Source: DASUCS01 sp041166745 (GTDB lineage: Bacteria; Actinomycetota; Acidimicrobiia; Acidimicrobiales; JACDCH01). From it: a stretch of 64,000 nt of DNA. Every line of letters starts with the position of its first letter. The stretch's first letter is position 1. The translations under genes and the position numbers were made by a program. The stretch covers positions 1-64,000 of the forward strand of contig JBEEGH010000003.1 of NCBI GenBank assembly GCA_041166745.1, in the 5' to 3' direction. Shown here piece by piece: positions 54,950 through 63,736 of this stretch. The notes below the pieces were generated by a model that saw nothing but the letters and a program-made list of their open reading frames with translations, did not search any database and had not been told where the DNA came from.

Positions 54950-55330
54950 ATGTTGGAGCGTGAACCCGATCCGAGGAGCGGCAAGGTCAGGGTGACCTTC
55001 CGGTTGCCCGCAGCCGCGGGCGCGTCGGTGGCCTGGGTCGCGGGCGAGTGGAACGACTGGTCACACCTCGCCGACCAGATGGAGGCAACCGCCGACGGCA
55101 TGCTCGAGTGCAAGGTGCTGCTCGAGCCCGGCCGTTCGTACCGCTTCCGCTACTACCTCGGTGGCGGCCGATGGGAGAACGACTGGGACGCGGACTCGTA
55201 CGTCGACAACGAATTCGGCGGAGCCGATTCGGTCGTCACGCTTGCTCCGATGAAACCGTCGGGCCACTCGAACGGTGCATCCGCCGCACCCGTTCCGTCG
55301 GCGCGCGTCCGTGTTGACGATCTCGGCTGA
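54950..55330 (+). CDS. CBM48/AMPK-beta-like glycogen-binding domain protein
   Basis: A 126-residue protein: GKVRVTFRLPAAAGASVAWV, AGEWNDWS, then a GRSYRFRYYLGGGRWENDWD strand pair. The family binds alpha-glucans. Residues 100-126 are a low-complexity tail. It stands alone with no catalytic domain and its end overlaps the start of the acetyltransferase by about 20 bases, so they are probably coexpressed. Confidence 0.82.
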   Translation: MLEREPDPRSGKVRVTFRLPAAAGASVAWVAGEWNDWSHLADQMEATADGMLECKVLLEPGRSYRFRYYLGGGRWENDWDADSYVDNEFGGADSVVTLAPMKPSGHSNGASAAPVPSARVRVDDLG

Positions 55331-55751
55331 AGCACTCAGCTCCGCCGACGCGCGGCGGTTGATCGGCGAGCTCGACGACCACCTGAACTCGCTCTATCCA
55401 CCGGAGGACAACTTCACGGAGCTTCCGACGGCGGACGCGTTTCTCATCGCGCGCATCGACGACGTCGCCGTCGGGTGCGGCGCCGTTCGCTTTCTCGATG
55501 CCGAGACGGCGGAGGTGAAGCGCATGTATGTCGCACCGTCTGCGCGTGGTCGTGGTGTGGGGCGGCAATTGCTCGACGAGCTCGAGATGTTCGCCCGAGG
55601 GCGTGGTGCGCACCGTCTCGTGTTGGAAACCGGTCCGCTCCAGATCGAAGCGCTCGCGATGTACGAGCGCGCCGGCTTCGGGTCGACCCCGTGCTGGGGC
55701 GAATACGCCCACGGCAAGAACAGCCTCTGCTTCGAAAAGGTGCTCACCTAG
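55311..55751 (+). CDS. GNAT family N-acetyltransferase
   Basis: A 146-residue GNAT protein: VAVGCGAVRFLDAETAEVKR, acetyl-CoA loop VAPSARGRGVGRQLLDELEM, LVLETGPLQIEALAMYERAG and GFGSTPCWGEY. Substrate cannot be read from sequence. GTG at 55311 chosen; it overlaps the upstream gene. Confidence 0.88.
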   Translation: MLTISAEALSSADARRLIGELDDHLNSLYPPEDNFTELPTADAFLIARIDDVAVGCGAVRFLDAETAEVKRMYVAPSARGRGVGRQLLDELEMFARGRGAHRLVLETGPLQIEALAMYERAGFGSTPCWGEYAHGKNSLCFEKVLT

Positions 55752-55759
55752 GCGAAACC

Positions 55760-56560
55760 TCAGGGGTTCTCGTCGAAGAGCAGGGAGTAGTCGGCGCCGC
55801 GTCTCAGGTGGTGGCCGCCATCGATGGGGAGACAGGCCCCGGTTATCCACGACGACTCCGGTCCGGCGAGGAAGCGCACCGCCTCGGCTACGTCGTCCAC
55901 CGTGCCCAGCCGTCCGAGCGGCATGTTGGCGATGTAGTCGTCGAGCAGCTTGCCGCCGGCGGTGATGAACGCCATCAACTCGTCGTCGATGATCCCCGGC
56001 TGCACGACGTTCACGCGGATACCGAACGGACCCAGCTCTTCCGCGGCGGACCGGCACGCCGCTTCGATCCCGGCCTTCGCTGACCCGTAGGCCCACAGCG
56101 ATCGATGGGGGAAGTGACCGGCTCCCGACGACATCCCGATGATCGAGCCGCCACCCGACGTCTTCATCGCCGCGGCGGCGTGCTTGATGCAGATGATCGT
56201 GCCCATCAGATTGAGCTCGATCGTCGCCCGCACTCCATCGAGATCGGCGGAGTCGAACGGTCCGAGGTGGAACGACCCGCCGGCGTTGGCGAAGAGGATG
56301 TCGAGCCGCCCGGTCGGCTCGGTGGCGAAGGCGATGGCCGATGCGACCTGCGCCTCGACGGTCACGTCCGCCACGATCGAGCGAATCGATCCTCCCTTGC
56401 CGACGGCCGGCGAGATCTCCGCGACTGCCTTCGTCAACTTCTCCTCGGTGCGCCCGCAGATCGCGACGTGCGCTCCGTCGGCCGCGAGCCGGGCGGCCGA
56501 TGCGAGCCCGATTCCGCTCCCGCCACCGGTGACCAGCGTGGTGAGTCCGGAGATCACCAC
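55760..56560 (-). CDS. Short-chain dehydrogenase/reductase (SDR)
   Basis: A 266-residue classical SDR: cofactor loop TGGGSGIGLASA, NAGG, catalytic Ser-x12-Tyr-x3-Lys set (SIIGMSSGAGHFPHRSLWAY then GSAKAGIEAA), and late NVVQPGIIDDEL with ITGACLPIDGGHHL. It oxidises a hydroxyl or reduces a ketone with NAD(P). GTG start overlaps the P450 stop. It is the last gene of a leftward unit with CoA-transferase and P450. Confidence 0.93.
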   Translation of the reverse strand: MVISGLTTLVTGGGSGIGLASAARLAADGAHVAICGRTEEKLTKAVAEISPAVGKGGSIRSIVADVTVEAQVASAIAFATEPTGRLDILFANAGGSFHLGPFDSADLDGVRATIELNLMGTIICIKHAAAAMKTSGGGSIIGMSSGAGHFPHRSLWAYGSAKAGIEAACRSAAEELGPFGIRVNVVQPGIIDDELMAFITAGGKLLDDYIANMPLGRLGTVDDVAEAVRFLAGPESSWITGACLPIDGGHHLRRGADYSLLFDENP

Positions 56561-57723
56561 GCCACCTTCATCGTCTCGTAGCCGCTGACGAAGTTGGCCG
56601 GCCGGTGCGACGGCTCGACCGCATCGACCAAGTGGAGGTCGGGCAGACGATCGAGCAGTTGCTCGAACATCACCTGTAGCTCGAGGCGGGCCAGGGAGTT
56701 GCCCAAACAGAAGTGCGTTCCGAACCCGAAGGCGACGTGCTCGTTCGGCGTGCGGGTGATGTCGAACCGAAATGGATCGGCAAAGTGCTCGGCGTCACGA
56801 TTCGCCGACGGATACAGCAGCAGCACCTTTTGCCCCTCGCGAATACGTTCTCCGCGGAATTCGACGTCGCGGGTTGCCGTGCGCGCCATGTTCTTGATGG
56901 GCGACACCCAGCGCAACATCTCCTCGACGGCCGACGGCAACAGCGAACGATCGGCCAACAGCGCGTTCCACTGATCGCGATCTGCCATCAGTTGGTACAG
57001 ACCACCGGTGATCACGTGGCGCGTCGTCTCGTCGCCGCCGATGAGGATCAAGAGCGTTTCGTGCACGAGCGTTTCGTCGTCGAAGCGGTCGCCGTCGACC
57101 TCGGCGTGCACGAGGATGCTCGTGAGATCGTCGCGCGGCGCCTGCCGTCGATCCGCGATCACGCCGCCCATGTACTGCGTGTATCCCGCGAACGCTTCCA
57201 TCATCGACGTGAGCTTCTCGGGATCGTCTTGGCCCAAGCCCCGCATCAGGTCGTCCGACCATTTGAGCAACGTCGGATGATCGGCTTCTTCGAAGCCCAG
57301 CGCGTCGCCGATCATCACCAGCGGCAACCACGCAGCCACGTCGGTCACGAAGTCGCACTGTCCCTGGTCGATCACCTCGTCGATGAGCCGGTCGACGATG
57401 CTGCGAACCTTGGCTTCCTGCGCGCGCACCTGCTGCGGCGTGAATCCCTTGTTCACGAGCTTGCGCCGACGCCAATGCACCGGGTCGTCCTGCTCGATCA
57501 TCATTCCGGTCGGGCCGCTGTCGGGACGGATGCCGCCGGCGCTCGACCACACGTCCGGATGTTTCGACACTTCCTTCACGTCGTCGTACTTCGTGATGCC
57601 CCACACTCCGGCTGCTTCATTCCAGTGGACCGGCGAGTGCTCACGCATCCACGCCAGCGCGGCGTGCGGATCCGCGCCCCAGAAGTCCCCGCTGACGAAG
57701 TCGAGATCAGGCGTTTCCCCCAT
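56554..57723 (-). CDS. Cytochrome P450 (CYP142-like)
   Basis: A 389-residue P450. I-helix LLILIGGDETTRHVITGG, ExxR-region MLRWVSPIKNMARTATRDVE, heme loop AFGFGTHFCLGNSLARLE with Cys, and SSAGGIRPDSGPTGMMIEQD. The block order and wording closely resemble mycobacterial CYP142, a steroid side-chain 26/27-hydroxylase. ATG 57723 (MGETPDLDF). It overlaps the CoA-transferase by 17 bp. A sterol or long branched-chain substrate is a reasonable inference. Confidence 0.9.
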   Translation of the reverse strand: MGETPDLDFVSGDFWGADPHAALAWMREHSPVHWNEAAGVWGITKYDDVKEVSKHPDVWSSAGGIRPDSGPTGMMIEQDDPVHWRRRKLVNKGFTPQQVRAQEAKVRSIVDRLIDEVIDQGQCDFVTDVAAWLPLVMIGDALGFEEADHPTLLKWSDDLMRGLGQDDPEKLTSMMEAFAGYTQYMGGVIADRRQAPRDDLTSILVHAEVDGDRFDDETLVHETLLILIGGDETTRHVITGGLYQLMADRDQWNALLADRSLLPSAVEEMLRWVSPIKNMARTATRDVEFRGERIREGQKVLLLYPSANRDAEHFADPFRFDITRTPNEHVAFGFGTHFCLGNSLARLELQVMFEQLLDRLPDLHLVDAVEPSHRPANFVSGYETMKVAW

Positions 57724-58690
57724 GGAGCCACTCTGCCACGACCTCATCGGTGTGATCACCTAGGCCGGGGCCGAGGTGCGTGATCACACCAGGTGTCGCG
57801 CTGAGCCGCGGAGTCGGGGACGGGACGGTCGTGCCGTCGACGGTCGTGATGCTGTCGCGCGCGACCACGTGCTCGTGCGCCATGAGTTGCGCGATGTCGT
57901 TCACCTCCACCGACGGGACTCGGGCATCGACGAGCGCCTCAACGGCGCTGGCCGCGGCCCTCGAGCCCACCCAACCCTCGACGTCCGAACCGACGAGTTC
58001 GTTCAGTCGTTGGCGTTGAGCATCGGTGGTCGCCGACACCGCGACCGATCGTCCATCGGCCGCCACGAACACGCGGCGAAGGGAACGCACGCTCGAGACT
58101 CCGGCCATCGCCGGAGCAAGGAGCGGGAGGAGCGACTCGTACATGCTGACGTCGACGACCTGGCCGCTGCCTTCCCGCGCGTCGCGCCAGTACAGCGCGC
58201 TCAGCACGCCGATCATCCCCGTGACTGCCGCCATCACATCACCGAGGGGCACCGAAGTGAGAGGTAGCCCGACGAACGCCTCGGCCAGGGTGCCGTTTCC
58301 AGAGCGGTCGGCGTAGGGGCCGGTGGTACCGAATGCCGTGACGTGTACAGCTATCGCTCGAGGGTTCAGGACAGCGATCGCCTCATCGGTGCAACCCCAT
58401 CGCTCCAGCACCGCACGCGGCTGATTGAGCACGATCACGTCGGCGACCTCGATCAAGCGATGCAGCAGCTCGAGTCCGTCGGTCGTGTCGAAGTCCAGGC
58501 GTACCGATCGCTTGTTCCGTCCGGCTACGGCCCATGGGCCCGCGCCGATGGCGCGCAGCGGGTCGCCGTCTCGAGGCTCGACTTTCACCACGTCGGCACC
58601 GAAGTCGCCCAGCATGGCCGCGAGCACTGGCGCAGGAAACAACGACGCGACATCGACTACTCGCACGCCAGCAAGCGCGTGGTCACTCAT
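57707..58690 (-). CDS. Family III CoA-transferase (CaiB/BaiF type), short form
   Basis: A 327-residue protein, shorter than the usual 380-430. Present: LAGVRVVDVASLFPAPVLAA, DFGADVVKVEPRDGDPLRAI, NKRSVRLDFDTTDGLELLHR, and SALYWRDAREGSGQVVDVSM. In many family members a catalytic Asp lies in the segment that here reads YADRSGNGTLAEAFVGLP; no Asp is seen at that point, so activity or mechanism may differ. It starts 3 bases after the 441-residue gene's stop and overlaps the P450. Confidence 0.88.
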   Translation of the reverse strand: MSDHALAGVRVVDVASLFPAPVLAAMLGDFGADVVKVEPRDGDPLRAIGAGPWAVAGRNKRSVRLDFDTTDGLELLHRLIEVADVIVLNQPRAVLERWGCTDEAIAVLNPRAIAVHVTAFGTTGPYADRSGNGTLAEAFVGLPLTSVPLGDVMAAVTGMIGVLSALYWRDAREGSGQVVDVSMYESLLPLLAPAMAGVSSVRSLRRVFVAADGRSVAVSATTDAQRQRLNELVGSDVEGWVGSRAAASAVEALVDARVPSVEVNDIAQLMAHEHVVARDSITTVDGTTVPSPTPRLSATPGVITHLGPGLGDHTDEVVAEWLHGGNA

Positions 58691-58693
58691 GCG

Positions 58694-60019
58694 CTAGCGG
58701 CGAACGCGACCAGCTTGGATGGCCTCTGGGTGCTCGCCGATGAGGGCACACACGATGAGTCCGCGCTCCAGGCGTCGCGCGAGCGCGCGGGCGGCATGGG
58801 GCGCGCCGAGCGCGCCGACGTCTTCCAGCCGGCGCAGCTCGCCGAGCACGTCGTCGATCAAGTCGGCACTGACTTCCTTGGGATCACCAGCGGCGTTGGT
58901 CGCGGCGGCGATCTGCAGACGGTGCCGGATCTCGGGTGAGCCGCTGGCGCGCGCCAACTGTCCGGCGGCGGACAGCAGATCGTCGCGGGTGACGGGCACA
59001 CCCTTGAACGCGGTGGCCAAGCGGTCAGAGGCGACGCGTCGCACGTGCTGTGGCTCGAGACCGCGAGCGCGCAACCGGTTTGCGTCCTGCGGGTCGCGCA
59101 CACCCGCACGCAACCAGTTCTCGGCATCGTCGCGATCGAACTCGGCGTGCCAGGCCTTGACCTCGCACGCAGAGAGCGACAGGCCCTTCCACTCTGCTCG
59201 CCAGGATCCAGAGTCGCTTCCGGATTCCATCGTGGGCCAACCAGCGCAGATCTCGTCGACCGAGAACCCTCGGTCGAGCCAGCGCAGGCCGTCGGTCACG
59301 GTCACGTTGGCTTCACCGAATCGCCGCTCCACCTCGCGAGCCTGCGTAGGCATGTCTCCCAGTTGCCGCCACTCGAGGGCTTGCTTCACGCCAAAGTGCT
59401 CGCGCTTCCAGGCCCGGGCTTCGGCGGGTTGGAAACCGCTGGCCCGCCACGCCTTTGCGCTCGCGGGCTCGAACTTTGCCGCGAACCACGGCAGCGCGTC
59501 GTCCATCTCCCAGCCCGCGCCGCGCCACGGATCGGAGGCGGCCGAGGTGAAGCCCTCGGCGACGTACGCCAAGGCGCGTTCGGCGTCGATCCCCAGCGAC
59601 ATCCAGGCCATCGCCTGCGGGGCGAGGTGCGGAGCGCGCTCGGCCAGCGCGATGAGATCTTCATGGCCGGTTTGATGCCGGAACGAAGCCTCCTCGACCA
59701 ACGTCACCAGTGCGGAGTCGGAGAGGCCGGCGTTGCGCAACCTGGCCGCGGTGCGGGGGTCGACATCCATCGATCGCAGGAGATAGGCGTGGTCGGCGTC
59801 GAAGCCTCGGTCGATCCAGCGCTTGGCCTCTTCGACCTCGATGCCCCGAAGGACCCAAGGCCGAAGCGAGTGCACCACTGGCTCGTCGCTTTCGTCCAGC
59901 TCAGCCGCACCGGGCGCCAGCGCAGTCGAGAGCGGCCGAGCGGGGTGGCGATCACTGCCGCGGGCATGCAGCAAAAAGCCGGCGGCGACGACGATCATCA
60001 CGAGCCCAGCTACAACCAC
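58694..60019 (-). CDS. Membrane-anchored protein with helical Trp/Gly repeats, unknown
   Basis: A 441-residue protein with an N-terminal membrane helix (VVVAGLVMIVVAAGFLLH), then about ten imperfect units of 25-40 residues with Trp at the start and G-[FIL]-x-x-x-E-A-x-x-W spacing (IEVEEAKRWIDRGFDADHAY, DALPWFAAKFEPASAKAWRA, GFQPAEARAWKREHFGVKQA). GTG 60019 chosen for GAAGGGA upstream. I do not recognise a family; repeats suggest a scaffold. It leads the unit with CoA-transferase, P450 and SDR. Confidence 0.75.
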   Translation of the reverse strand: MVVAGLVMIVVAAGFLLHARGSDRHPARPLSTALAPGAAELDESDEPVVHSLRPWVLRGIEVEEAKRWIDRGFDADHAYLLRSMDVDPRTAARLRNAGLSDSALVTLVEEASFRHQTGHEDLIALAERAPHLAPQAMAWMSLGIDAERALAYVAEGFTSAASDPWRGAGWEMDDALPWFAAKFEPASAKAWRASGFQPAEARAWKREHFGVKQALEWRQLGDMPTQAREVERRFGEANVTVTDGLRWLDRGFSVDEICAGWPTMESGSDSGSWRAEWKGLSLSACEVKAWHAEFDRDDAENWLRAGVRDPQDANRLRARGLEPQHVRRVASDRLATAFKGVPVTRDDLLSAAGQLARASGSPEIRHRLQIAAATNAAGDPKEVSADLIDDVLGELRRLEDVGALGAPHAARALARRLERGLIVCALIGEHPEAIQAGRVRR

Positions 60020-60134
60020 GTCGTCCCTTCTACCGCAACCGAGCGCGTCTGGTCCTGTTATCGGCCACTCACCGTGGGATGTTGAGGCCGTCACTCATGG
60101 TGCTCGATGCGGGCTGCGCTGACAAGCTCTCCCG

Positions 60135-61004
60135 ATGGAGATCAGTGAGTTGTGGCGCTATCCGGTGAAGTCGATGTTGGGCGAGCGTCGGGAGCGCGCA
60201 CACGTCGCGGCTACCGGGGTGGTGGGCGATCGCGCCTACGCCGTGATCGACCGGTCGGATGGCAAGGTGGCCAGCGCGAAGAATCCGAGGAAGTGGCGAG
60301 CGCTGCTCAGCTGCCACGCCGAGTTCATCGACGAGCCGGATCCCGGCGAGCCACCGGGGCCGGTGCGCATCACGCTGCCGGATGGGGTCGTGGTCACGAG
60401 CGACGACCCGAAGGTGCACGAGATGCTCTCCACGTTCCTCGGCCGCGAGGTCACGCTGGCCGATGCGGCCCCGCCGGGCTCCACGTTCGAGGAGACGTGG
60501 CCCGACATCGACGGCATGGCGCCGGCCGAATTCATCGACAGCACACGCGTGCGCTCGGACGAAGGCGAAGCGGTCAGCGACCTGGCCCTCGGCTTGGCTG
60601 CGCCGCCTGGGACCTTCTTCGATCTGGCGCCGATCCACTTGGTGACGACGTCGAGCCTCGACGCACTCTCCGGGCTGCAGCCCGGCAGTCGATTTTCGTC
60701 GCCGCGCTTCCGACCGAATGTCGTCATCGACGGGCCGCCGGGTGGTTTCGTGGAGAACGATTGGGTCGGGGCGACCGTGCGGCTCGGCGAGGACGCGAGC
60801 CTCAGCGTGATGATGCCGACGATGCGCTGCGTGATGACGACCCTGGCCCAGGGTGACCTTCCTGACGATCGAGCGATCCTGCGGGCCGCCACGGAACACA
60901 ATCGGGTCGAGATCAGCGGGCTCGGCTCCTGGGCGTGTGTCGGCGCCTACGCCTCGGTGGTCACGCCCGGTCGCATTTGCATAGGCGACGCTATCGACGT
61001 GTAG
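60135..61004 (+). CDS. MOSC domain protein
   Basis: A 289-residue protein: a MOSC N-terminal beta-barrel (ISELWRYPVKSMLGERRERA, GVVGDRAYAVIDRSDGKVAS) then the MOSC core (VTTSSLDALSGLQPGSRF, RFRPNVVIDGPPGGFVENDW, Cys in MPTMRCVMTTL). The family binds sulfur-carrying cofactors and includes amidoxime reductase-type proteins. The conserved Cys is present. Divergent from the repeat-protein operon. Confidence 0.9.
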   Translation: MEISELWRYPVKSMLGERRERAHVAATGVVGDRAYAVIDRSDGKVASAKNPRKWRALLSCHAEFIDEPDPGEPPGPVRITLPDGVVVTSDDPKVHEMLSTFLGREVTLADAAPPGSTFEETWPDIDGMAPAEFIDSTRVRSDEGEAVSDLALGLAAPPGTFFDLAPIHLVTTSSLDALSGLQPGSRFSSPRFRPNVVIDGPPGGFVENDWVGATVRLGEDASLSVMMPTMRCVMTTLAQGDLPDDRAILRAATEHNRVEISGLGSWACVGAYASVVTPGRICIGDAIDV

Positions 61005-61077
61005 AGATCGGGCGAATCCCGAGAAATGTCCCTCGGGGCGCTTCATCTCGTTGCCGATTCAGCCGAAGGATCCACCA

Positions 61078-62121
61078 ATGGTTGGGGCTTTTCGAGTGCG
61101 CTTCCGGACCGCCGGCGGGCAAGCGGCCGCGCTGTTCGTCCTCGCGGGCACGGTCGGACTGGTCAACGTCACCCTCCCTGGCCCGACCGGGTACAACCGG
61201 CCGCTCGTGTCGCTGCTCAACATCGTCGCGATCGCCGCCGGACTCATCGCATGGTTCGCGCCGTGGTCGCGTTGGCCGACTCGGGCGACGATCGTGCTCG
61301 TTCCGGTTGCGCTCGGGCTCGTGTGCCTGTCGGACGCGTACGGCGGTACGCCCGCGCCGGTGTACGGCGTGTACTTCGTGGTGGTGTTCGCATGGGTCGG
61401 CATGTGGCACCCGCCGGGCACCGCGGTCCGGCTCGCGCTGCCGTCATGCGTTGCGTACTTGCTCCCGGTCGCGACCGCGCAGGTTGCGAACGAGGATTTC
61501 ATCCGATCCGTCGGTGTCGTCATTCCCGTGTGCGTGATCCTCGGCGAAGTGATGGCCGCCACCGTCGAGAAGATGCGACAGGCACACGACGCCCAGGAGA
61601 TCGCGACCGCAGCGCTGGCCGCGGCGATGGTGACCGACGAGCTGACTGGCCTCGGCAACCGGCGCAAGGGCGATCAGTTGCTCGAGTCGCTGCACGACGG
61701 CGACGCGTTGTTGCTGATCGATCTCGATCGGTTCAAGGTCGTGAACGACACGTTCGGTCACGCCGAGGGCGACCGGTTGCTCACCTTCCTCGGTCAGTTC
61801 TTGCGCGGCGCTCTGCACGACAGCAGCGAGAGCTTCCGCTACGGGGGCGATGAGCTCGTGATCATCCACCGCGCCGACGGGCATCCCCCGGTCGAGCTCG
61901 CTGAACGGGTGCTGCACGGCTGGCGCCTACTGAACCCCACGACCACGCTCAGCATCGGCATCGCAGTGCATCACGCCGGCCATTCGCTGGCGCAGACATT
62001 TGGTGAAGCCGACAGCGCGCTCTACGAAGCGAAACGAGCGGGCCGCGACCGCGTGCACATGCACGAAGCGGTCCCGACTCCGCCTCGCCCCGACCTGCAG
62101 CTCGTTCCTCGCGCCGGCTAG
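61078..62121 (+). CDS. Membrane diguanylate cyclase (GGDEL)
   Basis: A 347-residue protein: five or six N-terminal membrane helices, then a GGDEF domain at about 190-335 with DELTGLGNRRKGDQLLESL, IDLDRFKVVNDTFGHAEGDR and active motif YGGDEL. The usual inhibitory RxxD upstream of the motif is replaced (HDSSESFR), so allosteric product inhibition is probably absent. ATG 61078 has GAAGGA upstream. No EAL or HD-GYP partner within the protein. Confidence 0.92.
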   Translation: MVGAFRVRFRTAGGQAAALFVLAGTVGLVNVTLPGPTGYNRPLVSLLNIVAIAAGLIAWFAPWSRWPTRATIVLVPVALGLVCLSDAYGGTPAPVYGVYFVVVFAWVGMWHPPGTAVRLALPSCVAYLLPVATAQVANEDFIRSVGVVIPVCVILGEVMAATVEKMRQAHDAQEIATAALAAAMVTDELTGLGNRRKGDQLLESLHDGDALLLIDLDRFKVVNDTFGHAEGDRLLTFLGQFLRGALHDSSESFRYGGDELVIIHRADGHPPVELAERVLHGWRLLNPTTTLSIGIAVHHAGHSLAQTFGEADSALYEAKRAGRDRVHMHEAVPTPPRPDLQLVPRAG

Positions 62122-62125
62122 CGCC

Positions 62126-62923
62126 TCACGGCAGGAAGCCGAGCTGAGCGACGATCGCCCTTCCGAGGGCTTCGTCGCCATTGATCACCACATCGTCCGG
62201 TACGTCGGACCGACCTCCGACGAGCGCAGCGAAGGTCGCGGGCGGAATCACGAGTGCGACGGTCACCTCGTCGGGCTCGCGCTCCGACACGGTGGCTCGG
62301 CCGTCGACGACCTCGATCACCGAACGATGACAGTCGCCGACCTCGAACGCGACGGTGGCCCCATCCGGCGCACCCGCCCGCTTGCCCACGATGATCGGCA
62401 GGAAGCCCGCGAAGAAGCCAACTGCCTCCTCGGCCGCAGGGCCTTGGGTGTTTCCCGGGCGGCCGAGGGCCCGGCGCATGTCCTGCTCGTGCGCCCACGT
62501 GTCCATCGCCCGCAGACGCAACATGTCAGCGACCGTGCCTGGTCCCGCAGGCGTGACGATCTCTCGCTCGAGATCGTCGGTGGTCAATGCCTGTAGTTGC
62601 GCGAGACGCGCCGCCGTCACCTCGCGGAACTCGTTGAGCACCTTCGATCCGGGCATGCTTCGCCGGTAGTCGACGCCGACTTCGTTGCTCTCGCCCATCG
62701 CGTTCTTCGTGTGTGACACGTCGACAGGGGAGTGCTCCGGAGCGGGTCGTCCGAGCGCGCGGGCTTCATAGTCGATGAGGTGCGCCAGGTTGTCCTGCAC
62801 GCTCCAGCCCGGGCAGCCGGTCGGTTGCGCCCATTCGTCGTCTGACAGCGTTGAGCACAGCGAGTCGATCGAACGCCACGTCGTCTCTAGGTTGTCGATC
62901 GACGGAGAAACGGCTTTGCCCAT
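62126..62923 (-). CDS. Maleylpyruvate isomerase family mycothiol-dependent enzyme
   Basis: A 265-residue DinB/MDMPI-fold protein: N-terminal helical domain with CPGWSVQDNLAHLIDYEARA and LRLRAMDTWAHEQDMRRALG (His metal ligands in NLAHL and TWAHEQD), then an SCP2-like C-terminal domain (ATVAFEVGDCHRSVIEVVDG). Family members use mycothiol, consistent with an actinobacterial host. Substrate not predicted. Convergent with the cyclase, divergent from the next gene. Confidence 0.88.
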   Translation of the reverse strand: MGKAVSPSIDNLETTWRSIDSLCSTLSDDEWAQPTGCPGWSVQDNLAHLIDYEARALGRPAPEHSPVDVSHTKNAMGESNEVGVDYRRSMPGSKVLNEFREVTAARLAQLQALTTDDLEREIVTPAGPGTVADMLRLRAMDTWAHEQDMRRALGRPGNTQGPAAEEAVGFFAGFLPIIVGKRAGAPDGATVAFEVGDCHRSVIEVVDGRATVSEREPDEVTVALVIPPATFAALVGGRSDVPDDVVINGDEALGRAIVAQLGFLP

Positions 62924-62949
62924 GGAGGAACAGTAGATAGGACGTGGCG

Positions 62950-63720
62950 ATGAATTTCGACTCGAGTGTGCTTGCGAAGCAGGCCCAGGCCTTGCGGGCG
63001 TTGCATCACGACGCCGCGCCGCTCATCCTCCCCAATGCGTGGGACGTTCCGAGCGCTCGGTCCGTCGAAGCCGCGGGCTTTCCGGCGGTGGCCACGACGA
63101 GTGCCGGGATCGCCGCCGCGCTCGGCTATGCCGATGGCGAGACGATTCCGGCGAACGAGATGTTCTCGGCCATCGGGCGCATCGCGTCGGCCGTCGCAGT
63201 TCCGGTCACGGCCGACGTCGAATCCGGCTACGGCCTGTCGGCCACCTGGCTCGTCGAGCGGCTTCTCTCGGCCGGAGCAGTCGGCCTGAACCTCGAGGAC
63301 ACGGACCACCGGAGTGACCGGCCACTCGTGGCGACAGAGGTGCACGCAGCGCGCATTGCGGAGGTGAAGGCGGCCGCCCGCTCCGCTGGTGTCGACGTCG
63401 TTGTGAACGCGCGCGTCGACGTTTACGCCCGCCAGTTGGAACCTGCTCTCGAGTTGGCGCTCGAGCGCGGGACGGCGTACGTCGAAGCGGGCGCGGACTG
63501 CGTCTTTCCGATCTTGGTGCGCGAGGAAGACCACATTGCAGCGCTGGTCGCCACCGTCGGCACGATCAACGTGTATTGGCGCAAGGGCTGGCCCTCGATC
63601 ACACGACTCGCCGACCTCGGCGTGCGACGAATCTCCTTCGGCTCCGGGATCCACCGTGCGGCCGTGAATCACGTCGACGAACTCGTCCAACGCATCAAGG
63701 GCGGAACCTACGAGGGCTGA
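62950..63720 (+). CDS. Isocitrate lyase/PEP mutase family protein
   Basis: A 256-residue TIM barrel: LILPNAWDVPSARSVEAAGF, ATTSAGIAAALGYADGE, VPVTADVESGYG, GAVGLNLEDTD and VVNARVDVYAR. Asp and Glu metal ligands are retained. Members cleave or rearrange 2-oxoacid C-C or C-P bonds, such as 2-methylisocitrate and oxaloacetate; the KKCGH lyase motif is not present, so it is not a classical isocitrate lyase. AGGA lies 7 bases before ATG 62950. Confidence 0.88.
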   Translation: MNFDSSVLAKQAQALRALHHDAAPLILPNAWDVPSARSVEAAGFPAVATTSAGIAAALGYADGETIPANEMFSAIGRIASAVAVPVTADVESGYGLSATWLVERLLSAGAVGLNLEDTDHRSDRPLVATEVHAARIAEVKAAARSAGVDVVVNARVDVYARQLEPALELALERGTAYVEAGADCVFPILVREEDHIAALVATVGTINVYWRKGWPSITRLADLGVRRISFGSGIHRAAVNHVDELVQRIKGGTYEG

Positions 63721-63736
63721 GCCGGCGCAGTCTGCA

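Noticed and set aside
62950..63720. Classical glyoxylate-cycle isocitrate lyase
   Set aside because: The protein is only 256 residues and lacks the KKCGH motif, so it belongs to the wider PEP mutase-like family.
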